Assembly (NCBI GenBank): GCA_009760855.2
Contig: WPIO01000351.1
Span: 1 to 64,000, forward strand
Reading direction: 5' to 3'
Origin: Cristatella mucedo
Taxonomy: Eukaryota > Bryozoa > Phylactolaemata > Cristatellidae
Length of the DNA stretch: 64,000 nucleotides
Notes under the pieces: model-generated
The model's database searches: none
What the model was told of the DNA's origin: nothing
Seen by the model: only the letters and a program-made list of their open reading frames with translations
Program-made: the position numbers and the translations under genes
In this document: piece after piece, positions 42,440 to 54,279 of the stretch
How the letters are laid out: every line of letters starts with the position of its first letter
Numbering within the stretch: position 1 is the stretch's first letter

Positions 42440-42572
42440 GTAGTGACGGCGATCGCCTTAAATGACCGAGGACAAGGTTTGACGACCGATGTCGAGGGGG
42501 GGGGTTCGAGTCCCTTCAAATACGCGAAGTGCGTGAATAGAAGTTAGGTTCTCTTAGGGCACTTCATAAAAA
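42440..42572 (+). mobile_element. Decayed tRNA-derived SINE, family B
   Basis: GGGGGTTCGAGTCCCTTCAA (B box) and the tail AAGTTAGGTTCTCTTAGGGC ACTTCATAAA, matching the family-B 3' end. Confidence 0.6.
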
Positions 42573-43925
42573 ACATGTATGCGTGTGTGTCAGTGCTTGT
42601 GCCTGTGTGTCAGTGCTTGTGTGTGCCTGCGTGCATACGGGTGTGTGTGCGTGTGTGTGTATTATAACGAGCTTTCTTAGGCAACCGAGGAATGCTTTAC
42701 GGTAGCTGGCTTTCGTTCAAGTTGTGAATGATTGGAGTGAAATAAAAAGGGGCGTATTTTAGTGTCTGGAAGCCTTCAGGCAGACAAATCGAGTCATGTG
42801 TTTATTGAGCAGACGTTTGGCTTTGAACTTTTCGACTTGCAAGGCTTGTTCGGCCGACATGGAGTTGTCAACATCGAGACACTCGTGTGGGAAATATATG
42901 AAAAGACAGCAAGATTCCGTCGCTTTTAAAATTAAAACAGATAATTTGCATGAAATTTTATTAAAGCTCTAACTAAGCCTTTGTGTTATTTCGAGGTGGT
43001 CCTAGCCAGCAGGTCGTAGACTAAGGCGTACAATATATCTAGTTAGAACGTCTTTTTATTCTCACCATAGCACTGACGACCATCCACCCCGGAGGAATTA
43101 CTGCAGCTACATCCACATTACTGACCGGTTCGGCTTGTCCACAATGGAACCTCACCAAGCTCATAACCTGACTACAAACTACAAAGCAACTGCCAACCTG
43201 GGCCGCGAAAGAGAGAGAGAAGAACGAGAGAGAGCTGGAGAGAGGGCATCAAAGCGTGCCCCTTTCGACGCATTGAGTGTCACCATCTTACGATCCCTGA
43301 GCGTGGCTTACGCTTGATCCAATCGCTCGAAACAGCCCCTTCGACCCGCCTTTCCCGTTCCGGTCCTCGATATAGAGCTACCTTGACCTTCCGTCAGTAC
43401 CTTTTACATATTTACAGGGGACCAGCGTGCAGTCGTGATTTCGTGACGTGCTCCCAAAAGCAAGCCGCCCATAGAATTCCAGCACTCGGGCTGCCACTTT
43501 TCAGGATTTCGTTGCCGCATGGACCGGATGGACCGAACGGATCGGATGTGCATTGCACGACAACTCGAGGCGTCCAGCCGAAGACAGATCGACTGAGTAC
43601 GAAGGCGGTGACTAGCGATGGCCACAGCTCAGCGTCTTCTCGGCCACTTTCACCTCTGCTGGCAGTCGTGACTTTGCTGCACCGACCTTTCGTAGGTCAT
43701 TAAACTAGCAATGACGCCATAAGGATTTGCTAACGAATATTCCAACTGGGCGCGATACGGTTCAAGCCTTACAGATGGCGTGCGACGGGCTAAGGCAAGA
43801 AGCCTCCTCTTGATTGATCAAGGCTGAATTTTCAAGCACTGGCCAAACGACGTCATGTTGTCCGGCACAATTCCAGCCCACAAGGTAATGAGTATGCAGA
43901 GCAAAACAATAAAGTGTATTTAATG
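42573..43925. other. Stretch without a recognised gene
   Basis: Contains a GT-rich tract at 42585-42662 and a GA-rich patch at 43205-43245. A 129-codon + frame at 43314-43703 shows no domain pattern. Confidence 0.4.
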
Positions 43926-44160
43926 AAAGAAAGTCATTTATGTGCTTGTGCGTGCTGACATTGTAGCATGCTGCCACTAAACACACTCGCATGCTGACCC
44001 TGTGCATGTCACCCCTAACCATATTATTGATGTTGTTTGTCAAGCAGGATATCAGTCAACATTCGATCGTGCCCCCTTTGCAGCAAATGTGAAGGCCTAG
44101 AGAGAGATTGCGTTCTGTGAGGGCGCTTTATCAAGTGTATTATTGTTAATATGTTATTAT
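43926..44160 (+). mobile_element. CR1/L2-like LINE 3' end
   Basis: TCGCATGCTGACCCTGTGCA, TTTGCAGCAAATGTGAAGGC, AGAGAGATTGCGTTCTGTGA and the tail GTATTATTGTTAATATG. Confidence 0.8.
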
Positions 44161-46500
44161 TAAAAAGCCTTAACTCCTTCGCCGGTGGCAATGGCTGAGC
44201 GAATGGTGGCGAGTAATGACCACAGCAACATGATAATAATAACAGAACAAGAAGTAATTCTCTTTCTATGAATTTTAAACTCGCCGGAAAAAATTGTTCA
44301 ATGATACTATGCACTATTTCAGCAAGCACAAGGACGTTAAAAGGTAAAAGTCAAAGGTCTAAGCTGATTTTTAACAGCTTCTATATAGTAGTTACTCTTT
44401 CCGACGGCCGAGGAAAAACCAGTGCACATGCCAGACAAGTGCATGCCAGCATAGTTTGCTCTAGCGCCACAAGAAATCAGCGAGATTTATCTCCCGGCCT
44501 ATTTATATATTTATAAACGCAGAGCAGTCTTCGACGAGTCACTAGAAAATAGTGGAAACAGTCACGAGACTATGAAATAGTTGATGCAGCACTATCCCAA
44601 ATAGCTACACCCACTATTTCATAGTAATAATTTGAAATAGTGAATGGCTGGCAAGCATGGAAGAATGGCTGGGCAGCACGTAGCAACAATCAGATGCAAT
44701 AGTTGGATAGAATGGATACCCCGAAGAAAGAGGTGCGCCAGCGTCTGATGCTAAAGTTACCAATTATCTACCGTAACTGTGAAGGCTAACCATGAGCAGC
44801 TCACATAATGTACTGCTGAGGCACACACGAGGCCGGAAGTTGAGTGAGCTGACGACGGCAGCAGGCTTGAACATAGTCGCCAATAACGCAAAAGATGTGA
44901 AGGGCGATATATTGGCGTTAAAGGGCGATAACCCGCTTGGCGCAGCCACAGGTCACAGCAGACGCTCCGAGTGTTGAAATCGTGATGCCCGATATTTGGC
45001 TGCCCGAGAAGCCAGAGACTCGGATTTACACGTGAGTGCAGAAATGGATGCTGATTACGCTCACGTGTCCGATAACTTTGCCTGACGATACGAAGTGTGA
45101 AATAATTTTTATCTGCGCCGTTTATGATACTATATTATTTTAGTAATATAATGTAATAATATAATGTAATCATTTAACAGCCCATGTTTAGCCATTTAAT
45201 GTCTTTTGCAGCTGTCGCTTCGAGGCGGCGAGACTGAGTGAACAGTTGAGGTTAGGCACTGCTGCTCTGATGCTGGACTAGCTGTTTGCTTCTATAGCGA
45301 GTTTATTACCAATGAAGGCTGCACTGCAAGCAATGTGACTACTTTCAACCATCAGTACGTGCCCGATGAGCACCCTACTTGTGCGACGACGACGGTGTAC
45401 AATGCAGCGTTGTGGTTATGCTTCGCATGTCTCGTTCGCCCGTTCGCGGCCGAGGAGGGAGGAGTGCTTGCATAGCGCACGAGTTGTACGAAGCTTCAGC
45501 GGCCGCGGCGACTCACTCGCTTTTGGAGACTTGAGAGGGAACTTTTTTTTTCTTCACGCGTGTTAAATGTCTACGCTCGCCGGGGCATGCACGGAGCATG
45601 ACCTGTCGCACGGGCTCGCGACATCGACCTGTGTTGCGACTGCGATGCTTTCCATATCACTCGGTGTTTGTTTTGTCTCTGCTCTCTGTCCCTGCTCTCC
45701 GCGCCCCGCACGAGGTCGACGCGCGTCCGTTACGCCACGCGCGGCTGCAGGCGCAGCAGCAATCGAGCACGCTGCTTTTTTGCAAGGAGCGTTTTACGCC
45801 GAGGCCACTGTACTACTTCCGGGGTAAATACGTATGACAAGAAAATTGTGTTTACCATGTTCCAGTCGGTCGTTAAAATTTGAGATTGCATCTTTAACGT
45901 ATTTTGTCATTTAGGGGGAAAACATCCAAAATGACGATATTGTAACCGCTTTTTGGGCTCAATTTTAGTGGCTCACTGCAGTCATTATTAGTTTCCTTCC
46001 CAATGCCAGAGCTTAAAATCGACTGGAAACTGTGCTCCACTTACCTTTGGTAAGCAATAGACATGCATAGATAGGATCTGCCTGTGGTAATCCATGGAGG
46101 AGTGTATGTTAGTTAAAACATGGTCAGAGCATCCTTACGCTCCTTACAAGCAAAAAATTCGCGCGATCCTGGTAGTACGACGGCAATCCAAGCTGGCGAC
46201 TGGCTCGGTCGAGTCAGCTTCGGGCGATTTGACGGACGATAAGATGCGTTCAGGGTGATCTGACGCGTTTTTCGTGTTTTGAATTGCGATATTACCGTTG
46301 TCTACTTTATTGCTTTACCTAGTACTATTCACTTTTCAATACGTACTTCTCATCTCGTAGGAGCTGTCCAAATGCTCACTGGTCGCGAGTGTCAGCTGCG
46401 TCGGTCCGGGCAGCGTCTGCTCGGACGTAACGTCGGGCGGACGCTGGCTGGCGTTGATGCAAAGCAGCAGCAGAAGCAGCACGAGGTCTGACTAGAGCAG
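44161..46500. other. Intergenic region, no supported gene
   Basis: Contains a short palindromic cluster at 44569-44625 and, at about 45805-45930, a copy of the unclassified repeat seen at 60885. Short frames only. A GC-richer patch (45360-45830) has open frames in two registers without domain pattern. Confidence 0.45.
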
Positions 46501-46555
46501 CTCGTGCCCGTACGAGTGGAGAGATTTCAACTCGTTAGTTTGTGAATTATTCAAC

Positions 46556-46561
46556 TTTATT
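46556..46561 (-). terminator. Polyadenylation signal of the TRIM-type gene
   Basis: Reverse complement of TTTATT gives AATAAA (in AACGAATAAAGTTG), about 125 bp beyond the predicted stop. Confidence 0.6.
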
Positions 46562-46685
46562 CGTTACAATGCACACGTTACAATGGTACGTGCAGCGCCT
46601 GCAGCTGTGAAGCGAAGCTCAGAGTGACATGCAGTGCTAGGTAGGTAGTGGTCCCCCCCTGGAGCTGCAGCTGCCTCCCAGCATC

Positions 46686-47677
46686 TCATCCACAGCTACT
46701 GCTGCTGCTGCTGCAGCTGCTGCTGCTGCGTGCAGGGTACACGGTCACAGTCTGATTCAGGCCCAGCACGGCTAGCACGGTCATCGGTCCTCCGCCCAGT
46801 GACAGGTACTGAGGCCACGGCAGTCGGTGGCTGCTGTAGGAGAGGATCTGTAGCACCTGCCCAGTCTCTGCACTGAACGCCCTTACACAGCGCACGGCTT
46901 TCATCCCTAGCACAGCCACGTACAGGATGCCGCCTGCAGCACAAACGTCCATCGCTCGCTCCCTGCTGCTCAGCTCGTGTCTCCAATGTCTGACACCTCG
47001 GTGGCTGCAGCTGTCCACTACCCACCGCTTTCTGCCACCGTACAGCTCCACCTCGCTGTAGCTCGCAGTGACCAGAGCAGCAGCAGTGAGAGCCACGCTG
47101 CGTATCTGATACTTGTACTCGCTGCTGTACAGCAGCCGCCCAGAGCCCCGAGCAGCCGCCCTGCCCCTGTGTGGCCGATGTGGCCCTGTGTGGCCGGTGG
47201 CCGACAGCTGCAGCAGCTGCAGCTGTCGGCCACCGGTCACAGCGAGCAGGTCGCCGAGCAGGGACAGCCGCCTGGGAGGCCACGGCAGCTCAGCAACACG
47301 TCGTTCCTCGATCCACGTCCCCTGCGAGTCCCGTGCTGCAGCAGCAGCAGCAGAGCTGCTGCGACTCGAGAATCGTCTGAGCAGCAGGACGAGCTGTGAG
47401 TCTTGCAAGGCTACAGCAGCACGTCCGTCCTGCAGGGACTGCACTGCAATGACCCAGTCGTACCATCCGTCGCACCTTCCGTTGCTCAGCCTCGCAGGTT
47501 TCCAGACGCTCAGCTCTCTGCCGCTCTGACTGTATTCCAGCAGGCCGCACTCCTCAGCAGCCAGCAGCAGATGCCCCTGTGACGTTACAGACAGGTCGCA
47601 GCACCGGACAGACATCTGCAAGCTGCTGGAGGCCTGGCCGAAGTGCAGCGCTGGCTGCTCCTCTGCTACAACGATCG
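46686..47677 (-). CDS. TRIM-type protein, C-terminal exon (beta-propeller-like)
   Basis: The last coding exon, about 330 residues, ends in a Ser/Cys-rich tail. It contains repeats of propeller type, such as CDLSVTSQGHLLLAAEECGL and DWVIAVQSLQDGRAAVALQD, with alternating hydrophobic strands and turns like the NHL or WD-type blades of TRIM2/3/32/71-class proteins. Acceptors CACACAGTGCAG|CG or GATCGTTGTAG|CA both restore the frame of the upstream exon (phase 1), giving about 692 residues in total. In family members this domain binds RNA or partners. A 20-bp perfect hairpin lies inside this exon. The repeat class is inferred from pattern only. Confidence 0.65.
47194..47236. repeat. Perfect 20-bp-stem hairpin inside the propeller exon
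   Basis: CCGGTGGCCGACAGCTGCAG, a CAG loop, then its exact reverse complement. The encoded peptide is itself near-symmetrical (GGRQLQLLQL). Confidence 0.97.
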
Positions 47678-47809
47678 CTGCACTGTGTGAATACAGGCAT
47701 AAGATTTGCTATTTATTATCCAAGACGCAACATTCGCTATCTCTTTATATTGGCAAAAGATGGCAATCTAGGGCATTACATGCTCTATTTATGAATCTCT
47801 ACTTTGCAG

Positions 47810-47905
47810 TCTTGAGGCTCGGTGAAGTGCAGCACTGGCTGCTACTCTACTGCTGCAGGCGCTGCATTGCTGAACAGTATAAATCTTAGGCATAAGAGTC
47901 GCAAT
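47810..47905. repeat. Diverged local duplicate of the TRIM exon acceptor region
   Basis: GTGAAGTGCAGCACTGGCTGCT and the following 60 bp are similar to GCCGAAGTGCAGCGCTGGCTG at about 47636-47700, about 180 bp away. Confidence 0.7.
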
Positions 47906-48620
47906 TTATGTGGATACATATATTGTGCAGGAAGCACGAGTGAGCGACATCTGCTACAGACCGCTTTGCAGTTGCTGCCTATAAATATGGTGTTATCGTA
48001 CATTGAGTCATGCTTACACAATAAAATGAAGAACGATGTTTCATTGCTTCCCTCTACTGTTGAGCATTCTAGTGGGAACGTTGTCATCGCAGGGATGGAC
48101 TCCCTGATCTTGTCTGTCTCCAGCACAAACAATCGACAGAAGCGATAGGCTAGATCATCACAAGTATCATCAGGTAAGGAGCTAATCTGGGAGCAGGTCA
48201 GGAGATGGTTGATTGTCGACATCAGCATTTTTGGATTGTGCATCTGTGATTCAACAATGGTTTTTTAGAAGCTAGACTTGGCCTTTGCTAGGATCGATCA
48301 GTAAGACCTACAGTAGTCTTCATATGCCTGCCGATGGACAGTCAGTCCTGATCTTGTGTATGCTTTTTCAAGCTTTTGCTTAATAGACCTGGCTAGTTTA
48401 ATGTCTGCGGTAAACCATAAGCAGTCTGTGCGAGGATGCACAGCACGCTTAGTCAGAGGTGCAAACTTGTCGAGCGTGTCAGCTAGTGTCGTGTTGTAGC
48501 TATGTACCCATGTTCACAGATCGGAGGCACGACTAAGCAGCAGAGGCGAAGCAAATATTCTCGCACGGACATCGTCGATGTTAAGGGTCTTAAAGGTTTC
48601 GCGATTCACAGGCTGTTTTA
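47890..48620 (-). mobile_element. CR1/L2-like LINE ORF2 fragment (region before RT)
   Basis: The minus-strand translation reads YNTTLADTLDKFAPLTKRAV then LWFTADIKLARSIKQKLEKA, and LAYRFCRLFVLETDKIRESI. This is the conserved segment between endonuclease and reverse transcriptase in CR1/L2/Jockey-type ORF2 proteins. Stops and frameshifts show it is dead. It lies in the TRIM intron. Confidence 0.8.
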
Positions 48621-49029
48621 GGAGGCAGGCACACACTGTAGACTAAATGAGATCTGCATGTGGTCAGATAAGCAGGATTTAGTAATAATTGGGGATGACA
48701 AAGTGCGATTGTATGAGAAAATCTGGTTCACAGGTTTTGCGAGAATGGTAGAGCACGAGTGCTTAGTTTCATATCGTCATCAATCGGCTATGCAGTACAG
48801 GTTGAAACAAGCAATGAAAATATATCCAGCAACGGCATCTAAGAAGTCACGGAAATACATAACTTCAAACGGTGCTATATACTATAGAATTTCAATTGCG
48901 AAAGCTTGGTCGGTACAGCACTCTAACCGTGGTCCCTGTTCCTAATTAGAAAGTTACTTCTCTTTACATTATAATTCAATGCCTACGTAGCATAGCCTTT
49001 CCTATTATTGTTAAATAGTAGCAAACGAC

Positions 49030-49470
49030 AAATAGCAATAATAATCATTATAATACCCCACTTGATAAAGGGCTCTCAGAGAACTTACTCTGTTTTGAGG
49101 CACTTTATATTTGCTGCAGAGGAAGCACTATCTAACGGTTAGTGGCATCGTACTCAATGAACCACATGAATAACATGCACTGAATCGGCATGCAAGTTCA
49201 GCTCGTAGCAGCATGCAAGGCAGCATGCAGGCATCACCACACGAAAGTCAAATCACAGGATCCTACTAAATGCTGTGATCAATTGGTGAGCTTTAGAGTC
49301 TTTTTAAATGTGGACAAATATCAAGAGATGTCGTGCCGCAAGTCATGAGAGAGTTCCGGGTTTTGGGAGCATACGAGCATACGGTCTCCGAAGAGTTTGA
49401 GTTTCTTACGAGGTGAACAGCTAGATTCCGAATAACGGGTAGTCGCGATACTGTCATATTGCAGGTACAT
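49030..49470 (-). mobile_element. CR1/L2-like LINE 3' end
   Basis: AATAATCATTATAATACC tail, CTTGATAAAGGGCTCTCAGA, GCATGC-rich 3' UTR, then the coding remnant GAGAGTTCCGGGTTTTGGGA (minus strand PKxRNSL). Confidence 0.8.
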
Positions 49471-50494
49471 TTCCTTAATAATTATATTTGTAATTACACA
49501 TCAATTACTGCATATAGCCATGCCGGCCGAAATGTTGTGGCTACCGTCTGCAGCAATCTCCTGGGTCTTGCTATAGCAGTCACACTGTGAAGCCAAGGTC
49601 ACAGAAGGTCAGCCAAGTCTAATTAAAACCTCTTTTCTCTACCTATTTATTCGACCAGGACAAGCCAATGGGTTCAAACTGCATTCTGAAGGAAAGCCTT
49701 TGTCATTATGGTACCCCGGATGGTCTGTCACTTAAGGCGATTCCGATTGAGCCATTACTAAGAACTAGAGAGGCAGATATAACTACAAGACCAACAAGCA
49801 GAAAACACATACCAGTCCTGCAATTCGCAAATGTCTGCACTAGTGCCAAGATCCACAATGCACAGGCCTGTGACGAAGGATGATAAGCCGACGACATACA
49901 CCGTAACCGATGCGATGCCACGTTTTTCCACCGTTTCCTCAACCGAGCATCGTTGAACTACTACCGGCAAAGCTAGTCCAGCATGAGTGATAAGAAGAGG
50001 CTCCGTACGAGCTTGCAGCCACAGCCGTCAGATCATAAAGCTAGTCGAATCGCCTCGTTCGTGCCGCAACGACTTAGCGTGTCAAAAACTGTTTAGAGCC
50101 TAGCGTTCCTACGTAGCAGCGTCTGTCAGCTAAAGTTCTGACAGTTCAGTGAGGCCAGCCGCACTCCACATCCGTGGGCATCGACAGCTATCAACGCGAT
50201 CCGATCCAACAAATCCGACTGGCTTTGACGTATTTTTTCTTCTGGTAATGAACTTCAACCAGGAATAGGTTATTTTAGCGTTAGGTGTCATCTTTAACAG
50301 CTGCTTATATTTTGATAATTTGCACAGCAATTTGCTAGCCATCACGTCAGATCACCATTTGAGATTCAGAACTGCCGCCCACGTTGTCGTGCAAAAAATT
50401 AAACAAGCTCCTCGGGACTGTCTCGGCAAGATTATTGTAATTCTCTTTTGGCTTAGCTACATTTAAAAGCCACTAGGCCGTTGCAGCTGCTGTT
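49471..50494. other. TRIM intron, no recognised element
   Basis: Frames up to 78 codons without domain pattern. Confidence 0.45.
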
Positions 50495-50935
50495 CTTACA
50501 CTGACCCACAATGCTCACCACGGCTTGGCTCTACCATATCTAGCTGAACTGCTGAACCAGTTTCAGCCTCTTCGTGCCCTCTGCACCTGTAGAGACAATA
50601 AATTAGCTGCTCCATTCTTCAGCTTAAAGATCGATGAGGTAGTTAGTAGCACGGACAAAGCAGCTCAAAGGATGTGCTGCAGTAAGAAAGTAGTTGTCGT
50701 TTCGTAAGAATCGTGCAAGTGTGTTCCAACGTCCTGGATCTGCAGCGCTAAAGCTTCTGTCACCAGTTGCCTTTAAGCTGAGGAATGGTACAGCTAATTT
50801 GTTCAGCTATGTATTCCACTTTCTCTCTGTTGCGAGACAAAAGCTACCGAATGCGTATTAAAAGAAGCATCAGCTTTCAGTGGACTATAGAAATATCTCT
50901 TGCTTAAGAGCAATTTAGTCTTTGTGGTTCAGGGT
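50495..50935 (+). mobile_element. LINE family X copy with an internal inversion
   Basis: 50495-50640 is in + orientation (LPYLAELLNQFQPLRALC). 50700-50802 matches the adjoining family segment in the opposite orientation (reverse complement of AGCTGTACCATTCCTCAGC). 50810-50930 is + again (ACCGAATGCGTATTAAAAG). Confidence 0.75.
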
Positions 50936-50954
50936 AGTTAGAGAGATAGGTCTC

Positions 50955-51062
50955 GACAATAAAGAATCGCCCAACACAGGATTCTAACCACGACCTTGGG
51001 ACCAACGCCGTGAAAAGCAACCGCCTTACCTATTGTGCCATCAAGGCACACAGAAACAATAT
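50955..51062 (-). mobile_element. tRNA-derived SINE, family A
   Basis: Inverted AATAAAGAATCGCCCAACAC, GGATTCTAACCACGACCTTG (B box), CAACCGCCTTACCTATTGTG (A box). Confidence 0.7.
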
Positions 51063-51562
51063 CTGAAGGCAATAACACAGTTGTGGTAGCACTATGCAGC
51101 TGAAGGCTTTCAGTGGTCAACAAAAACAGGTCAGGTATTATCACTATAATGTAAGAGGTCGTGAACTGAAATTCAAGGTACCCTGTTGCTCTCTGTAGAC
51201 CCCTCATCCACTGTGGGAATCTATGGGCAACTCAAAATAGGCATGCTAGAGCAGATGATATATCGGGAATGAATGAATCGAGAAATTGTCCAGGTGTTTC
51301 AATCTTGACCTTTCGATTGGAGGCATAAATGGAATCGATCTGACTGCCAAGATGGCGAAGCAAGGGTGAACACTTGAATGTGAGAACAGTGAGAAGCACA
51401 GCTGAATCAGGCGAACGGTTGTGGAACTAAGCAGTGAAGAAGCAACAGCTCAGGACGGCTTGAAAATATTTGCCCGAGTCGACGTCAGGACTGAAAACAA
51501 CCTGAGAGGTATGAAATAAACCAACCAGGGCTCAACAAATTTACAGCTAGGTAATATTAGTC

Positions 51563-51860
51563 TCACAATGATCCCACGATAATGTGATTAGCATGCGTTC
51601 GAACGACTAAGACACTCACTAAAGCCGTTGATATTTTTGGCCCAAGGATGATCTTACGTTCAATAAAGGCTGACGCTGCTGACATGTTAAGCAGGACCGA
51701 CAAAGTGGCGATGCCACGGTTATTTCTAACCAAGATGCTGTTCCTCAAATGGAGCAGAGCTTCAGAAGTAGCAGCATGGACGCTTATGTCCAATTTTGAA
51801 GCAGGATGGAAGTAGATCATAATATTCTTATCAGAACGCCACTCACTTTTTAACCAATAC
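51563..51860 (-). mobile_element. CR1/L2-like LINE reverse transcriptase fragment
   Basis: The minus frame reads SEALLHLRNSILVRNNRGIA then LSVLLNMSAASAFIERKIIL, a decayed version of the RT motif LLDLSAAFDTVDHxILL, then VRTHANHIIVGSL like the next conserved block. The catalytic Asp is lost. Confidence 0.75.
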
Positions 51861-52199
51861 AATTCCGATATATGTGAATAAATCCATGCATTTTATAATA
51901 AGATCGCACCCAAAGAAGTAAATCTTCAGTAATTACCTGCTATGTGGACAGTAAACCAATGAGAGAACATGCTGAAGCTGCAAGTGTGAGCTCTCATCTA
52001 TTGCAAAACATTTATTCGAACAGGTTACTTGCTTTGTCGTATCCGGCTTAGATGTGTTGCAGAAGCCATTCCATTGAGCCTTCACGTAAAGACGAGTGCA
52101 AACGTATCTTTCTAACCTAAGTATGAGTGTGCATATGGAAAGTCTGGTGTTAACAAATATGTGTTCATTTGACACAATAATCTTCTCTGTAAAAAAACC

Positions 52200-52325
52200 G
52201 AGTTAATTTTTATAGTGCCCTACGCGAATTGAATCTCTATTCAGACACTTTTCAAATCCCCAACAGTTCGAACCTACGATCGTTTATGTTAAAGGCGTTC
52301 ACTATACCACTGGGTCACACATTTG
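52200..52325 (-). mobile_element. Decayed tRNA-derived SINE, family B
   Basis: TTTTTATAGTGCCCTACGCG, AACAGTTCGAACCTACGATC (B box) and CACTATACCACTGGGTCACA (A box). Confidence 0.65.
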
Positions 52326-54279
52326 CTGAGTATCTCGCCTATACAGCTGAACCGGCAGCAAGTACCATTGGGCAGATTAGGACTAATCTAACTCACTCAC
52401 GGCTCCTGAATTATACTTGCTAAGAACCTTTTTTTGTGATATTTTATGGGCTGGAGAAAAGCCGAAGCCATGTAATAGACAGGGAGTTGTGCCCCTAGAA
52501 TTGGCCTTGGCCTTCGAGCAGATTGGGGCTTAAGGCTTTGACAGCAGCACAGTTGTTGAATGTCATAGCTGCTGTTGGATGCCTGTAGCACTTCACTGCC
52601 TGTTTTCGCTACTGTAGGTATACGTGAGCCAATTTGTGTGGACCTAACAAGTCTCTAGTAGCGATGCGAAGTAAGTAACATCACAAGTATTACTCATTCT
52701 CCGGCTTGTACTAGCAACCGAACGGTCGCTGCCTTTGTGGCCTCGTTCTGTGTTGACATGGAAGCCCTTTGTAACATTTGGCATCTTTGTAACATTTGGC
52801 ATCGAAAGTGAAGAATCATTGCACTCAACATATAGAAGCTGACTTATTAACATAATATGATACATCTGTACTTGTGCTAATCCTAACGCTTGTGTCTTCA
52901 TTTGTGACCTTCGAACCTGAACGATGGGCTATCCGTGATACAGAGCCTTTGGATGATAATGTCGTTGCTGGTTCGCTGACCTTCTGGATTCAGAGAAATC
53001 CAGTGCTGCTCTTTGGAGAATTTTGATGACATGCTGAAGTATAATTAGGAAATTGAAATACACCATCGTTCTTTCCTTAAGCTAATAATAGACAAATGCT
53101 TAGGCCATAGACATCAACAGACAGTAGGCATAGGCACTAAGATATGTTTTTTTATCTATAGGCTATAGGCAGTTCTCCCTGAATTGATGCTGCACTTATA
53201 AATTGTTAGAAGTGGATCGAAGCTTAGGTGGTATTCAGTGCGTGTAACAAAATACTTAAAACATACGAGCATCATGTGTGTGGCCTAATTCGTTTCGGTC
53301 GTGGAAGCTGCTACACCCAATTTGTAACACAGCTAGCTCTGCTGCTAAAATTACACAAGGTCTCGCTAGACCGTGACATGGCCCGGCACCTGGCCTTGTA
53401 CAGCAGCTCTTTGGCATCAGAGATAATACTTATAATTCAGAATAATGCAATTACAAAAGGGGGCAATGTTTAAGTTGAATATTTGAGTTTGAAGGTAATT
53501 TAACACCTACTTAAAGACTACAGCAGCACACACACAAATTAATCGTCGGCTGAAATCCATGCTGCAGGCCAGACGACCGTGTCAGTCTGGGCAGGTAATA
53601 CAGCTCTTGCAAAGATCCACCAACGACAAACTTGAATGTTATTTCAAGTCCATGTAACAGCTAAGAGAAGAGTATCCAATATCCATATCCAAGCTCACAA
53701 TCACTCTCCTTTCATCCGAACCAATGTCAGCGTTATAAATGCTCTTAGCTGTATACCAACTCAACAGAATCAATCAGCATCGTCTTGGAGCAGCACAAAG
53801 TGAATTACATTCAGGCAGAGGTACAGGACCCTTCGATCTCATCATGTCTTCATTAAGCTAGCCTACTCCAATAGATGCAACAAGGCAGAGTTGAATGCAG
53901 CAAGGACACTGCAAGTCAAGCAAAGGGTCACTAAAAGAATGCGAGGCAAGGGTCGGCAGTGCAGTAGTTATGTTAGTGAGTTTCAGGCGAGCAATCTTGA
54001 CAGCATTAAACAGAGCCGTACAGCTTGCAAACTAGTGGCTCGGCATCAAAAAGTTATAGGCTGTCAATTTGGGTCTTGATAATGTCAACTTACCTGCAAT
54101 ATCCCCACTTCCAGCATGTTCTTTACCGGCGATAATATTGGCAGCGAGGCGGCCAAGGCAGTCTACAGAACAGAATCTCGATGGCTGAAACTGCGGAACC
54201 TCGGCAAGATTTGCTGGTCAGAGCTGTAAGCCAGGCAAGGCCACACAATTCGTGCTGTGCTTCACTGGTAGCTAGCTAC
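52326..54279. other. TRIM intron (donor-proximal part), no recognised element
   Basis: AT-rich with only short frames. A short tandem duplication TTTGTAACATTTGGCATC occurs at about 52768 and 52787. Confidence 0.5.
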
